Made by a program: the position numbers and the translations under genes. Shown one piece after another: positions 16,972 through 26,935 of a stretch of 64,000 nucleotides of DNA. A model generated the notes under the pieces. It saw only the letters and a list, made by a program, of their open reading frames with translations, was not told where the DNA came from and searched no databases. The stretch lies in the NCBI RefSeq assembly GCF_014217805.1, contig NZ_CP055156.1, positions 3,416,585 through 3,480,584 on the forward strand, read 5' to 3'. Positions within the stretch are counted from its first letter, which is position 1. Each line of letters starts with the position of its first letter. This stretch comes from Adhaeribacter swui (GTDB taxonomy: Bacteria; Bacteroidota; Bacteroidia; Cytophagales; Hymenobacteraceae).

Positions 16972-19900
16972 ATGGTATACCTTTTACAAAGATTTACTAT
17001 TACTTATCTAATACCCGTGAAAGCTGTTATTTTATCCTGCCTGATCTGCTGTTGGTTGGTGGTATGTTTGCCGGTTTTCGCCCAGCCCGGTAAAATAGAT
17101 AGCCTCGAAAAAGTATTGGCCACAACGCGCCCCGACACTAACCGGGTAATTATTTTAAATAAATTATCGGGCCAGTACCGCTCCTGGACCAGCAATTTAG
17201 ACCAAAGCAAAGCCTTGGCCTTAGAGGGGTTGCAGCTAGCTAAAAAAATAAATTTTTTGCAAGGCATTGGTACGAGCTACACCTGTTTAGGCAATTATTA
17301 CTATAAATTAAACCAGACCCAGCCAGCCCTAAACAACTTCCGGAAAGCGCTGCACTACTATAACCAAGCCCACGACGAAAAAGGCATAGGGGTAAGCTAC
17401 TCCAACCTGGCCATGATTTACGAAGATACCGGCAACTATACCCAAGCCCTCGAATTTTATTTAAAAAGTTTAAAAATCGCCGAAGCAAGAAACGACCCGG
17501 AAGCCCAGGGCCTTATTTATAGTTACCTGGGCGTAATGCTGCAAAACCAAAAAAAATACAAACAATCGCTGGGTTATAATTTTAAAGCCATTAAACTTTT
17601 AGGTGCGGTAAATAACTTACCCAGTAAAGCTTATGCTTTAAATTGCATCGGTAATACTTACCGCGAATGGCACCAATACCAGCAAGCGGTAAATTACCTG
17701 CAACAAGCCCAGGAAATATTTGATACTTTTAAAATTGCGCGCGGGCAGGTAGGTAGTTACAATAATCTGGGCCTGGTTAATTATAGTTTAAAACAATACG
17801 ATCAAGCGTATGCCTACCACCAAAAAGCTTTAGCTATTAGCGAACCTAATCAGTTTAACAATTCCACGATAGTGGCGTTGCATGGCATGGGGGCGGTATT
17901 GCTGCAGAAAAAACAAGCCAATGCGGCTATTCCGCTGTATCAAAAATCTTTAAAAATTGCCTCCGAACACCACTTGGTACTGGATAAACTGGATGCTTAT
18001 AAGGGCTTAACGGAAGCATACGCGCAGAACCAGAATTATGCCGCGGCTTTTGCCATGCAAACCAAAGCCAGCGCTTTAAAAGATTCTATCTTTAACGACC
18101 AGAATACCCACGAAATAGCCCAGCTACAAGCCAATTACCAGGTCGAGAAAAAACAGGCCGAAATTGAATTATTAAAAAAAGACCAGCAACGCGAAGATTT
18201 AATCCGGAATATATCGCTGGCTGGGTTATTAGCTGCGCTCTTGTTCGGGGCTTTATTATACAGCCGCCAGCGTTTAAAAATTAAACAGGATAAGTTACTG
18301 GTGGCCAAAAGCAAAGAACTGGCCAGCAAAAACAAAGAATTAGCCGGTAAAAACGCACAACTAGAAGCTTTGGCCCAGGTACTAGAACTACAAGCGCAGG
18401 AACTGGAACAGCAAACTTTAAAATTGCAGGAACTCGACCAGGTAAAATCTACTTTTTTCGCCAATATTTCGCACGAATTCCGGACGCCGCTTACTATTAT
18501 TTTGGGCAGTTTGTCGGATAAAATAGTGCAACTCCGCCATCAACCGCCACCCGTGAACCTTACCCTGGAAGAAAAAGAAGTACGGGCCATACACCGCAAT
18601 GCCCAGCGTTTGCTCGAGTTAATTAATCAACTGCTGGATTTATCGAAGCTGGAATCCGGGCAATTAACGCTGCAACCCCAGGCCGGCGATTTAATGCAGT
18701 TTTTCCGGATGCTGGCAGGTTCGTTTTCGTCGTTGGCCGAGTTCCGGCGGATTAAGTTTGATTTTATTCTTCCGGAAACGCCGGCTTTTTTCCGGTTCGA
18801 TGCCGATAAACTCGAAAAGATTTTCTCGAACTTACTTTCCAATGCCTTTAAGTTTTCGCCGGACGGAGGTGAAATTCAGCTAAAAGTAGAATTGTTTGCG
18901 GTGGTACCCGGCGGTGAATGGCTCATTCGGGGGCTGGTACAGGATACCGGACCCGGCATTGCCCCGGAGCAACTCGATAAAGTATTCGAACGGTTTTACC
19001 AGGGCTCCCAAAAATACACCAGCGACCAGCAAGGAACCGGAATTGGCCTGGCTCTGGTAAAAGAACTGGTGGCTTTACACGGCGGAAAAGTCTGGGCCGA
19101 AAACAGCCCTGCCGCCGGTGCCCGCTTTATCGTGCAATTGCCCTTGCTGGAAGCCCCGGTGCAGGAGCTAGCGCCCTTTTCATTAAATCTAGCCCCGGAG
19201 TTAAACCTTGCTGCCGCTTCTGCTAAAATAGAAATAGATATTGCTCCGGAGTTGGCGGCGGCAGCGGTAACGCAACCAGAAAAACCGGTATTGTTAATTG
19301 TAGAAGATAACCTGGATTTGCGGAGTTATATCCGGAAGCACTTAGAAAACGCTTATACTGTTCTGGAAAGTGAAAACGGCAGTTTAGGTCTGCAGAAAGC
19401 CGTAAGCCAGGTGCCGGATTTAATTATCAGCGATTTAATGATGCCCGAAATGGACGGTATGGCGCTTTGCCACCACGTAAAAACCGACGAGCGTACCAGC
19501 CACATTCCGGTTATTTTACTAACGGCTCTGGCTACTCCCGAGAGCAAATTACAAGGCCTGGAAACCGGCGCCGATGATTACCTGACCAAACCTTTTAACC
19601 CCCAGGAGTTGCAAATAAGAGTGCGCAACCTGGTAGAAAGCCGGCGGAAATTACGCGAGCGCTTCGGGAAAGAAATTTGGGTAAAGCCGCAGGAAATTAC
19701 CGTATCGTCGGTAGATGAGAAATTTTTAGAGAAAGCAATAAAAGTAGTTGAAGAAAATCTGAGCGATTCCGATTTTGGAGCCGAGGAATTTAGCCGCGAA
19801 ATAGGCATGAGCCGCATGCAACTGCACCGCAAGTTAACCGCCCTTACCGGCCAAAGTACCAGTGATTTTTTGCGGAGCATGCGCCTGAAAAGAGCCGCCC

Positions 19901-20052
19901 AGTTGCTGCAAGCCCGCGCCGGCAACGTATCAGAAGTAGCTTTTGAAGTAGGCTTTAACAGCTTATCGTACTTCTCTAAATGCTTTAAAGAACAATTTCA
20001 GGTGCAACCCAACGAATACCTGGCCCAACAAGAAAAAAGTGCCTTGGCTTAA
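16972..20052 (+). CDS. hybrid sensor kinase/response regulator with TPR sensor and AraC output
   Basis: A 1026-residue one-piece two-component system. Residues 1-37 form a signal sequence; about 60-380 are six or so TPR repeats expected in the periplasm; a membrane helix is at 411-431; a coiled coil of Lys/Glu repeats runs to 490; the H-box FFANISHEFRTPLT has His501; the HATPase has NLLSNAFKFSP, DTGPGIAP and GTGIGLAL; the receiver has Asp821 in ISDLMMPEMDG; and an AraC-type HTH fills the last 110 residues. TPRs replace the beta-propeller of classical HTCS proteins, so the signal may be a peptide or protein. No obvious target operon is adjacent apart from DUF4180 upstream. Confidence 0.93.
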   Translation: MVYLLQRFTITYLIPVKAVILSCLICCWLVVCLPVFAQPGKIDSLEKVLATTRPDTNRVIILNKLSGQYRSWTSNLDQSKALALEGLQLAKKINFLQGIGTSYTCLGNYYYKLNQTQPALNNFRKALHYYNQAHDEKGIGVSYSNLAMIYEDTGNYTQALEFYLKSLKIAEARNDPEAQGLIYSYLGVMLQNQKKYKQSLGYNFKAIKLLGAVNNLPSKAYALNCIGNTYREWHQYQQAVNYLQQAQEIFDTFKIARGQVGSYNNLGLVNYSLKQYDQAYAYHQKALAISEPNQFNNSTIVALHGMGAVLLQKKQANAAIPLYQKSLKIASEHHLVLDKLDAYKGLTEAYAQNQNYAAAFAMQTKASALKDSIFNDQNTHEIAQLQANYQVEKKQAEIELLKKDQQREDLIRNISLAGLLAALLFGALLYSRQRLKIKQDKLLVAKSKELASKNKELAGKNAQLEALAQVLELQAQELEQQTLKLQELDQVKSTFFANISHEFRTPLTIILGSLSDKIVQLRHQPPPVNLTLEEKEVRAIHRNAQRLLELINQLLDLSKLESGQLTLQPQAGDLMQFFRMLAGSFSSLAEFRRIKFDFILPETPAFFRFDADKLEKIFSNLLSNAFKFSPDGGEIQLKVELFAVVPGGEWLIRGLVQDTGPGIAPEQLDKVFERFYQGSQKYTSDQQGTGIGLALVKELVALHGGKVWAENSPAAGARFIVQLPLLEAPVQELAPFSLNLAPELNLAAASAKIEIDIAPELAAAAVTQPEKPVLLIVEDNLDLRSYIRKHLENAYTVLESENGSLGLQKAVSQVPDLIISDLMMPEMDGMALCHHVKTDERTSHIPVILLTALATPESKLQGLETGADDYLTKPFNPQELQIRVRNLVESRRKLRERFGKEIWVKPQEITVSSVDEKFLEKAIKVVEENLSDSDFGAEEFSREIGMSRMQLHRKLTALTGQSTSDFLRSMRLKRAAQLLQARAGNVSEVAFEVGFNSLSYFSKCFKEQFQVQPNEYLAQQEKSALA

Positions 20053-20296
20053 ATTAAGTCAAGCTTCCGGCTAATGTAGGTTGCTAAATATTTGGGGTAG
20101 TGTTATTTAAATTCTTGAAAAGTGATTTTTTAAAATTTTAGTTTTTTGAATTTATCTTAACGCGTTTGCCGCGCCTGAGGCAAATTGCTACACTAACCTG
20201 AGTTCGAGCTAAGAAAAGGACCAAAAAAAGGAGCCTTCTTAAAATTCTGAATTCCAGAAATTGAAATTTTTAAAAATATTTTAATTGAATTGTTGA

Positions 20297-21139
20297 TTAC
20301 TCTTCTAGCTGGCTGCTCAACGCAATGCCTTGCTCTTGCAAAACAATCTGGCCCTGGCGGTACAAGGTGCCAATGGCTTTTTTAAACGTTTTTTTGCTCA
20401 TGCCCAGCGTTTGATAAATTTCGTCCGGATGGGAATGGTCAGATAAGGGCAGTTGGCCGTTGGTGGCGCGCAGTTTGTCCAGAATTATTTGGGCGGCATC
20501 TTTTACTTCCCCGAAACCGGTGCGCTGCAAGGTAACGTCTATTTTCTGGTCTTCCCGGATTTTTTTAACGTAGCCCTTGGTTTGTTCCCCAATACTTAAC
20601 TCCCGGAACACTTCGTTTTTATACAGCATACCCAGGTACTGGTTATTAATGATTACTTTAAAACCTAAATCGGTGTAACCGGCTATGATTAAGTTTACTT
20701 CCTGCCCTTCGGTTAAGTTATCTACTTCTTTTTTTAAAAATTTCTCGTATTTGGCGGTGCCCACAATGCGGTCGGAGCTATCGTCGAGGTAAACGTAAAC
20801 CACGTAGCTGCGGCCGGCCTGCATTTTGTCGCGCTGGTTATTAAAGGGCACAAATAAGTCTTTCTCCAGCCCCCAGTCCAGGAAAGCGCCGTATTGGTTG
20901 GTATCTTTTACCCGGAGCGCAGCAAAATCGCCTACTTTGGCTTTTGGTTCCAGCGTAGTGGCAATCATCCGGTCCTCGGAATCGCGGTAAATAAAAACGC
21001 GTAACAGGTCGCCTACGCGGGCATCGTCGGGTACGTATTTCGTGGGCAGTAAAATTTCCCCGTCTTCCGAATCCAGGTAAACGCCAAAATCTACTTCTTT
21101 TGCAATTTCCAGTTCGTTGTAATCGCCAATGGCTACCAT
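20297..21139 (-). CDS. CvfB-like S1 RNA-binding protein
   Basis: This 280-residue cytosolic protein has a tandem series of S1-type OB folds (about residues 1-65, 65-135 and 135-210) with repeated VGDL/VGDF starts and a GAFLDWGLEKDLFVPF stretch. It ends in a winged-helix-like part (ILDKLRATNGQLPLSDHSHPDEI and SKKTFKKAIGTLYRQG). This is the CvfB/YitL architecture; CvfB binds RNA and affects virulence gene expression in Staphylococcus. The target in this organism is unknown. A CAAAGATA on the plus strand at 21344-21351 reads as TATCTTTG on the minus strand, a candidate -7 box giving a leader of about 200 bases. Confidence 0.88.
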   Translation of the reverse strand: MVAIGDYNELEIAKEVDFGVYLDSEDGEILLPTKYVPDDARVGDLLRVFIYRDSEDRMIATTLEPKAKVGDFAALRVKDTNQYGAFLDWGLEKDLFVPFNNQRDKMQAGRSYVVYVYLDDSSDRIVGTAKYEKFLKKEVDNLTEGQEVNLIIAGYTDLGFKVIINNQYLGMLYKNEVFRELSIGEQTKGYVKKIREDQKIDVTLQRTGFGEVKDAAQIILDKLRATNGQLPLSDHSHPDEIYQTLGMSKKTFKKAIGTLYRQGQIVLQEQGIALSSQLEE

Positions 21140-21542
21140 GCTGTTTAATTAAATGTTAAATGATGATTACGTAAGAAGAAACAACTTAGTGTCAGGAACA
21201 AAATCTTGTTACGCGTTAGTTTTTGGTATATCGCTCAAAGCCAGGAATGTAACTGTTGCTTTATATTCTGCTGTATTTGCTACCTTACCAAGCGGTTGTT
21301 GAGAAAAAATGTATATCTAATAGCCGGCTTGTACTACCCGCCCCAAAGATAATAGCTAATTATGAAAGAGTAGCATAGAGTAATGGGTTTGAACAAAACC
21401 AGGTGGTTAATCTGGCAAATAAGGCTCTGCGTTTCCGGTAGATTTACTTAGATTTAAACGTATAATCTCTTAACCCTAAACTGTAGAATTTAAAAATCCC
21501 GCACGAAGTAAGTTGAGTAATTTAATAAATAGTTTGTAAAAC
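21140..21542. promoter_or_regulatory. gap between two minus-strand genes with candidate CvfB promoter
   Basis: It holds the TATCTTTG box (minus strand, 21344-21351) and an otherwise unremarkable leader of about 200 bases before the CvfB-like gene. I see no hairpin terminator for the TonB-receptor transcript and no gene. Confidence 0.35.
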
Positions 21543-23834
21543 TTAGAAAGAATACGTGATGCCCGCTTTTATAAAAAATGGCGAACCCGGCGTAAAGTTA
21601 ATTTCCGTTACGGGTTCGGTTTCGTGCCGGAGCCGCGATTCGGTTTCGAACTGGGCTTCTTTCCATTCCTGGTTCAGCAGGTTTTCGGCGCTAATTTTAA
21701 ATTCCAGTTTTTTAACGGTGTAAGCAGCTACGGCATCGAGTAAAAAATAACCGTCGGCGGTTAAGCTGTAATCTTCGTTAGCGGGGCGGTCGGCTACGTA
21801 GCGGTACCGCAAACTGCCCCGGAATTTATTCGGGGTTTGGTAAGTAAAACCACCCACGCTCGTAGCAGTAGGGGCAAGCGGAATGTAATAAGCGCCGGCA
21901 TCGGTATGGCGGGCGCGGGGTTTAGCCAGGTTCACGTCGGCGTCGGCAAAAAGATTATTGGTGAGCTGGTAACGCGCCGAAAAATTCAGGCCATAGCGCC
22001 GGGTTTTGCCCGATGGTTCCACAATACCTTCGTCGCCCACGTACACTAATTCTTGCTCTAAATCCAGGAACCACAACGCCGCGTTCATAAACAAACGATC
22101 AAACGGTTTAAAGGTAAAGCCTAAATCGGTGCCAGTAGCTTTCGGTAAAATTCCGCGGGCATTAGGCTGCACCGAAACCCGGGCATCGTTGGAGTGAAAG
22201 CCCTGACCAGTATTTAAATAAACTTGTACGGCAGGGGAGAGGGCGTACGAAATATTTAACTTGGGGCTAAGCCGGTGGCGGTTCGCTTTTAGTACCGTAG
22301 CCAACGTGTCGTTCGGGAGTAGGTTCTGGTATTTAAAATAAAACTGATCGAAGCGTAAAGCGGCATTTACCGACAAGCGCGGCGATAGTTCCCAGGTTTC
22401 GCTTACGTAGGCAAAAGCATTAGCTTCGTTTATATTGCCTTTTTGTACTGGCGCTAAAAAAGTTTGGTTACGGTTGCGCGATAACTCCGAGCCGTTCACA
22501 TCGTCGTAACGCAAGCCAAGCCCGATATCGCTCCGCAGCGGTTTGCCCAGTAAACTAAACTCTTTCTCTAAATTGCCCTGATACCCGTAAATGGTGCGTT
22601 TCTCGCGTTGCCGGATTTCGTCGCCGTTTACCGGATCGTTCAGAAACAAAGTAAAGTTAGAGTACAAATCAAAATCGTACTTTATCAGGTATAATTGATT
22701 TTTAAGGACGGCATCGTGCGCCAGCATTCTTTCTAAAGAAACGGTAGCGTTGTAACGCGCCGTGCTGCCGCCTTCGCTGCTATCGATGGCGCCGAACCGG
22801 CTGATAAGGCCTTGTTTTACCGCTCGTTCCGGAATCTGGCCCGAAGCGCCCCAGTTACTCCGGAAAGCCGAAAGTGAGGCGTTGATAATGGTTTTATCGT
22901 TGATAATAACTTGGTAACGGCCTAATACGTTGAAGCGATTTAAATCCTGGGGCAAATCAAAATACCCGTTGCTGAATAAATACTCGGCGGCTACGTAAGC
23001 GTTCTGATGATTCTGCCGGGCTGCTGGCCCTAGTACATTAAACATACCCAAGGCCCGGTAATTATCAAAACGGCCAGCTTCTAGTTTTAAACTGTTTTTA
23101 TCCAGAGCGGTGCGGGTGCGAAAGTCGGCGTAACCGGCAGTGGCAAAATTGCCTTTATTGGCCTGGTACGGTCCTTTGCCAAAATCCACGGCCTGAATGG
23201 TTTCGGGAATTAAAAAATGCAGATCGGAATAACCTTGTCCGTGCGCGTGCGACACCATATTAACCGGCATGCCATCAGCAGTTAAGTTCATATCGGTGCC
23301 GTGGTCAATATCAAAACCCCGCAGAAAAATCTGTTCGGCTTTACCACCGCCCGCGTGCTGCGCTATAACTAAACCCGGTATAAAACGCAAAATTTCCTGG
23401 GAGTTCTGGAGAGGCCGCATTTGTAAATCTACCGCGCTGATAATATTCAGGGGCTTATCCTGCGTTGCCGAAACGGCTACTTCGGATAGTTGTAAATTGC
23501 CGGGTTCCAGGTGCGTAACTACTTTGGTTGGAGTTATACTGCTTACTTCTACGGTAGTCCGGCTTTGCACGTAGCCCAGGTAAGAAATCTGCAATTCATA
23601 GGCGCCATCGGCTAAGTCGGTGAAAATGTATACGCCAAAATTATCGGTGGTAGATATTTTAGGGGTGTTTAGTAGCTGTACGGTAGCCCCGGGTAAGGGA
23701 GTGTTGGTGTTTTTGCCGTATACTACACCCCGGATAGAAATTTTATGCGCCGATGCTGAAAAAGTGAGACATAGAAACCAAAAGAAAATACTTACTGCCA
23801 GGAAATTTTTAAATTTTTTATTTTCTGCAGCCAT
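21543..23834 (-). CDS. TonB-dependent outer-membrane receptor with carboxypeptidase-regulatory domain
   Basis: I prefer the ATG at 23834 over the upstream one at 23870 because it gives a clean signal peptide (MAAENKKFKNFLAVSIFFWF onward, cleaved after SASA). The mature protein has a CarboxypepD_reg-like domain (GVVYGKNTNTPLPGATVQL), a plug domain (LRFIPGLVIAQHAGGGKAEQIFLRGFDIDHGTD) and a long beta-barrel ending in aromatic ITYSF. The plug motif with FLRGFDIDHGTD is typical of siderophore or metal receptors. Length (763 residues) is normal for TBDRs. No SusD partner or transporter is adjacent, so this is a stand-alone receptor; the ligand is unknown. Confidence 0.93.
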   Translation of the reverse strand: MAAENKKFKNFLAVSIFFWFLCLTFSASAHKISIRGVVYGKNTNTPLPGATVQLLNTPKISTTDNFGVYIFTDLADGAYELQISYLGYVQSRTTVEVSSITPTKVVTHLEPGNLQLSEVAVSATQDKPLNIISAVDLQMRPLQNSQEILRFIPGLVIAQHAGGGKAEQIFLRGFDIDHGTDMNLTADGMPVNMVSHAHGQGYSDLHFLIPETIQAVDFGKGPYQANKGNFATAGYADFRTRTALDKNSLKLEAGRFDNYRALGMFNVLGPAARQNHQNAYVAAEYLFSNGYFDLPQDLNRFNVLGRYQVIINDKTIINASLSAFRSNWGASGQIPERAVKQGLISRFGAIDSSEGGSTARYNATVSLERMLAHDAVLKNQLYLIKYDFDLYSNFTLFLNDPVNGDEIRQREKRTIYGYQGNLEKEFSLLGKPLRSDIGLGLRYDDVNGSELSRNRNQTFLAPVQKGNINEANAFAYVSETWELSPRLSVNAALRFDQFYFKYQNLLPNDTLATVLKANRHRLSPKLNISYALSPAVQVYLNTGQGFHSNDARVSVQPNARGILPKATGTDLGFTFKPFDRLFMNAALWFLDLEQELVYVGDEGIVEPSGKTRRYGLNFSARYQLTNNLFADADVNLAKPRARHTDAGAYYIPLAPTATSVGGFTYQTPNKFRGSLRYRYVADRPANEDYSLTADGYFLLDAVAAYTVKKLEFKISAENLLNQEWKEAQFETESRLRHETEPVTEINFTPGSPFFIKAGITYSF

Positions 23835-23870
23835 ATACAGGTGGCTTATAACTTTAAAATTATAACTCAT

Positions 23871-24391
23871 TTAAATGGTTTACTTAGGCAGGCACAAACA
23901 GAAAGCTTACCAATTTCGAGGTAAAAATAAGTAAATAATTCAGGAGATATTAAGATTAAAATACGCGGTAGTTGGTTGTTGTTAATTTAAATTGTTGTTT
24001 TTCAATACTTTGAATAAGTAACTTTAACCTCTAACCTATGGAATTAACCTGGCCCATTACTTATTAGTAACTGATGTTGATGTGCGCATTATATCCCGAA
24101 CCATTCAAAAAAGATAATATTTAAAAAAAGCGTTACAAGCATGTAATTAAAGCTAAGCTATTGGTTTAATCAGAAAGCTTAATAAGCCGCAAGCCGAATT
24201 GACTTAACGCTGGCTATGCGTAAGGAAATGTGGTTATAACGGTTACTCTTTGTAAGGCTTTGAAAGTAAGAAGTTGATGAAGAAGTTGATGCTTCTGGAT
24301 AAATAAAAAAGCAACTCCGGTAGGAGTTGCTTTCTAAAAATAGTTTAGCTGAAAAGTGGATTCGATAATTTTAGCCAGCATAGGAGAGCAC
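23871..24391. other. gap upstream of TonB receptor
   Basis: Apart from the hairpin terminator at 24308-24333 this 520-base stretch shows no gene, no tRNA and no convincing promoter box; it is plain AT-rich spacer. Confidence 0.5.
24308..24333 (-). terminator. terminator of the sigma/DUF4097 operon
   Basis: Arms AAAGCAACTCC and GGAGTTGCTTT surround a four-base loop, and on the minus strand the second arm runs into a T-rich tail. It is 59 bases beyond the stop of the last DUF4097 gene. Confidence 0.8.
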
Positions 24392-25096
24392 TTATTCTTT
24401 CTTCCGGAAGTAAACGTTGTTGCTAATGGTTTCCAGGTTTACTTGTGGGCCGCCGCCGTTGAGATTGCCTTTTAACTGATAGCCCACCAGCGGAATTTCT
24501 TTTTGCTTGTTGGTAAAGGCAATGTTTAAATCGGAGTATACTTCGCCGGTAATGGTTTTTAATGCTACGGTTGCGCCTTTTTTGCCGGGCCAGTTCATGT
24601 CTACAAACCCACTAATAGATTTAGCGTTTACGGAGCCGGTTAATCCGTTTAGTTCTATGTTGCCGTTAATGGTATTTACTACCAGATTGCCCTCGCGGGG
24701 TACTTTAATTTCGTAATCAATTTGCGTACAGGTAAAATACTGCTGGCCATTATGGGAGTTGCGATTGCCTTTATTTTTGTTGTCCGGACAATCCTCAGCT
24801 TTGCCTTTTTTTAAAATTTCGTGATCCAGGTCAACGGTTACCTGGGGGCCACTGCTCTCCGAACTAAAATTTAACTTTAAAGCATTATTCAGCTTACCGG
24901 AATTAATGTTGTAAGTAACTTTTACGTATACTTCTTTTTTATCCCAGGCGGTAATTTTAATGGCATCACCAAATTTTAATTGTAAATCTATTTTTTGATT
25001 AGCGGCTACGGGTAAGGTTTTTTCTACTACTTGTTGCGCCAAAGCAATGGACAGTACCCCCCAGTTAGCCAGCATAAAAAGCAATAACTTTTTCAT
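24392..25096 (-). CDS. DUF4097-like secreted protein (second paralogue)
   Basis: The 234-residue protein has a signal peptide (to about residue 20) and a repetitive beta-strand pattern with motifs like NTINGNIELNGLTGSVNAKS and TITGEVYSDL, typical of DUF4097/putative adhesin beta-helix proteins. It ends NGGGPQVNLETISNNVYFRK, parallel to the end of its upstream neighbour (NGGGVEMNIYTINSDIFIRK), so the two are tandem paralogues. An insertion with three cysteines lies at about residues 95-125 (EDCPDNKNKGN, YFTCTQIDYE). It is the last gene of the ECF sigma operon, and the terminator follows 59 bases later. Confidence 0.8.
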   Translation of the reverse strand: MKKLLLFMLANWGVLSIALAQQVVEKTLPVAANQKIDLQLKFGDAIKITAWDKKEVYVKVTYNINSGKLNNALKLNFSSESSGPQVTVDLDHEILKKGKAEDCPDNKNKGNRNSHNGQQYFTCTQIDYEIKVPREGNLVVNTINGNIELNGLTGSVNAKSISGFVDMNWPGKKGATVALKTITGEVYSDLNIAFTNKQKEIPLVGYQLKGNLNGGGPQVNLETISNNVYFRKKE

Positions 25097-25128
25097 GATT
25101 TTTAAATTTAAAGGTGAGCGCTAGAAGT

Positions 25129-26043
25129 TTACTTGCTTTTGCGGATAAAAATATCACTGTTAATGGTGTAGATGTTCATTTCTACGCCGCCGCCGTTAGT
25201 TTTGCCCTCTACGGTACTGCTGCCAGCTATTTTCTGCAAATCGGTTTTTTCTTTGGGCAAAGCCATGTCAAAATCGGTATAAACTTCGCCGCTAATCGAA
25301 CGCAGCTTCCAGTTGGCTTTGGTATTGGCAGGCAAGGTAAGATCAATTTCCCCGTCAACTACCGAAATAGACGAAGGCTTTTGCTGGTTAACATTTTTAA
25401 ATTTTACTTGAATGCCGCCGTTGGTGCTGTTGGCTATTATGGGGCCCGATACGTTGTTGAGTTGCGCTTGGGAGTTGTTGAGTTTTAACTCTATTTCGCC
25501 GTCTACATCGTTTAGCTCAAAATCGCCGCCGTTCCAGTTGGCTTCGGTGTAACTTACCGCTACTTTTTTAGGCACCCGGATGGTGTATTTTCCGTCGGTT
25601 TTCTGGGCTTTTATAATCTGCAAAACATTGCCTTCGCGGGTTACCGATAAGCCCATGCCGGTATTATCTTCGCCGGAATTATACAGCGCTTTTAAACCTT
25701 TGGCCCGGGCCGGGGGAGCCTGATAATCGTTGGTTTCGATTATTACTTCATCCGAGTTGTGGCCCATAATTTTTACTTCGCTGCTGGCCATTACAATCCG
25801 CACCTGGTTGCCTGCATTATTGCCGATTTTTATTTTGTATTCCCGGCGCTCACTTGGCTGGGCATCCTGGTAATCTGCTTCTTGAATGGGATTTTCTACA
25901 GCCGCGTAGGCGTGGGTAATAGAAGTATCCAGTACCAGGTTAAAGTTAAATTCATGGGTATCTGCCTGTTTTTCAGTTGCCTGAGCCTGACCAGCGGGAA
26001 TAAACAGAGCGCTAAAAGCCGTATATAGTAGTAACTTTTTCAT
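25129..26043 (-). CDS. DUF4097-like secreted protein (first paralogue)
   Basis: This 304-residue protein has a signal peptide (to AQA, about residue 22) and then a parallel beta-helix type pattern. Segments such as NDVDGEIELKLNNSQAQLNN and SISGEVYTDFDMALP repeat the GE(I/V) turns of the DUF4097 family, whose members are extracytoplasmic and of unknown function. It lies 32 bases before its shorter paralogue and 121 bases after the HEAT-repeat gene. Because it sits in an ECF sigma operon, it is probably an envelope-stress or adhesion protein, but this is inference. Confidence 0.8.
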   Translation of the reverse strand: MKKLLLYTAFSALFIPAGQAQATEKQADTHEFNFNLVLDTSITHAYAAVENPIQEADYQDAQPSERREYKIKIGNNAGNQVRIVMASSEVKIMGHNSDEVIIETNDYQAPPARAKGLKALYNSGEDNTGMGLSVTREGNVLQIIKAQKTDGKYTIRVPKKVAVSYTEANWNGGDFELNDVDGEIELKLNNSQAQLNNVSGPIIANSTNGGIQVKFKNVNQQKPSSISVVDGEIDLTLPANTKANWKLRSISGEVYTDFDMALPKEKTDLQKIAGSSTVEGKTNGGGVEMNIYTINSDIFIRKSK

Positions 26044-26164
26044 AAGAATTAGCTGTAAAAAATGAGTTTAATTAAAGCAGGAAATACAGATTAAGAATAG
26101 CAGACTAGGCCTTCTGCTGCCACCATAACTGTTAATTTTTTAAATTTTTTGATTTTTAGATTTT

Positions 26165-26935
26165 CTAAATCAGAATGCCAATGGCTTGCTGCGCTTTTAG
26201 TTTAATAGTTGGCTGCAGATTGGGCTTTTGGGTTAATTTTTTAACCTGATCCACGGCTTGTTTTTCTTTTAAGGCCACCAGAATATCAATCAGCATGGCC
26301 TGCACATTCGGGTCGGTTTGAATTTGTAAGGATTGAATGTAAGCTTCGCGCACCATGGGTTGTTGCCGGTACTGAAACAAAGATTCGCAAGCCGCCAATC
26401 GCACGTTCACGTTCGGGTCGAAGTTCATAGCATTAATTAAAATCTGAATAATTTCTTTATCGGCCGGGGCTTTTTTAATTTTTCGTTGCACTACTAGTAA
26501 TCGCTCCGAAGCGGTAGTACTCTCAGTGGCTTTGGGCGAAAGGATTTTTTTAAAATTTTGTACTTCCTGGCGCAAAGCGGCTACCTCGGGCTGGATAGTA
26601 TTGTTCGTTATCTGCCGCGAACCAAACCAAAAGCCAATAACGAGTAAGGCTACGCTGGCGGCTACCTGCCACAACCAGTTAAAAGAATCGGGTTTCAGGA
26701 AAAAGCCGCGGCCTTTGGGTTCTTCTATTTTGGCGAACAACCAATCATCGTGGGTGTAGCCGGTAAGTTTTTCGTTCTGTTGCGCTTCCATAAACTTAAA
26801 ATGTGCTTGCGCTGCTTTTAAACTGGGTGGTACTTCGGTTTGGGTAAAGTACTGGCGTAGGTAATTTTCTTCCTCCAGGGTAGTTTCCGCTTCGTAGTAG
26901 CGTTCCAGCAGCTCTTCTATATTATCCCACTTCAT
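26165..26935 (-). CDS. membrane HEAT-repeat protein, probable anti-sigma factor
   Basis: I start it at the ATG at 26935; a TTG nine bases earlier is also possible. Of 256 residues, the first 85 or so are acidic and helical and lie in the cytosol (NIEELLERYYEAETTLEEENYL), followed by a membrane helix (about 90-108, WQVAASVALLVIGFWFG) and a periplasmic part with a coiled coil and HEAT-like repeats (VNVRLAACESLFQ, PNVQAMLIDILVALKE). The 5' end overlaps the sigma gene, and a cytosolic domain plus one membrane span is the usual anti-sigma layout. A HEAT repeat output on the far side could sense protein partners. No zinc motif is visible. Confidence 0.75.
   Translation of the reverse strand: MKWDNIEELLERYYEAETTLEEENYLRQYFTQTEVPPSLKAAQAHFKFMEAQQNEKLTGYTHDDWLFAKIEEPKGRGFFLKPDSFNWLWQVAASVALLVIGFWFGSRQITNNTIQPEVAALRQEVQNFKKILSPKATESTTASERLLVVQRKIKKAPADKEIIQILINAMNFDPNVNVRLAACESLFQYRQQPMVREAYIQSLQIQTDPNVQAMLIDILVALKEKQAVDQVKKLTQKPNLQPTIKLKAQQAIGILI

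Noticed and set aside
25114-25488. 124-codon plus-strand frame opposite the DUF4097 gene
   Set aside because: It is the antisense of a well-supported gene and has no independent evidence.
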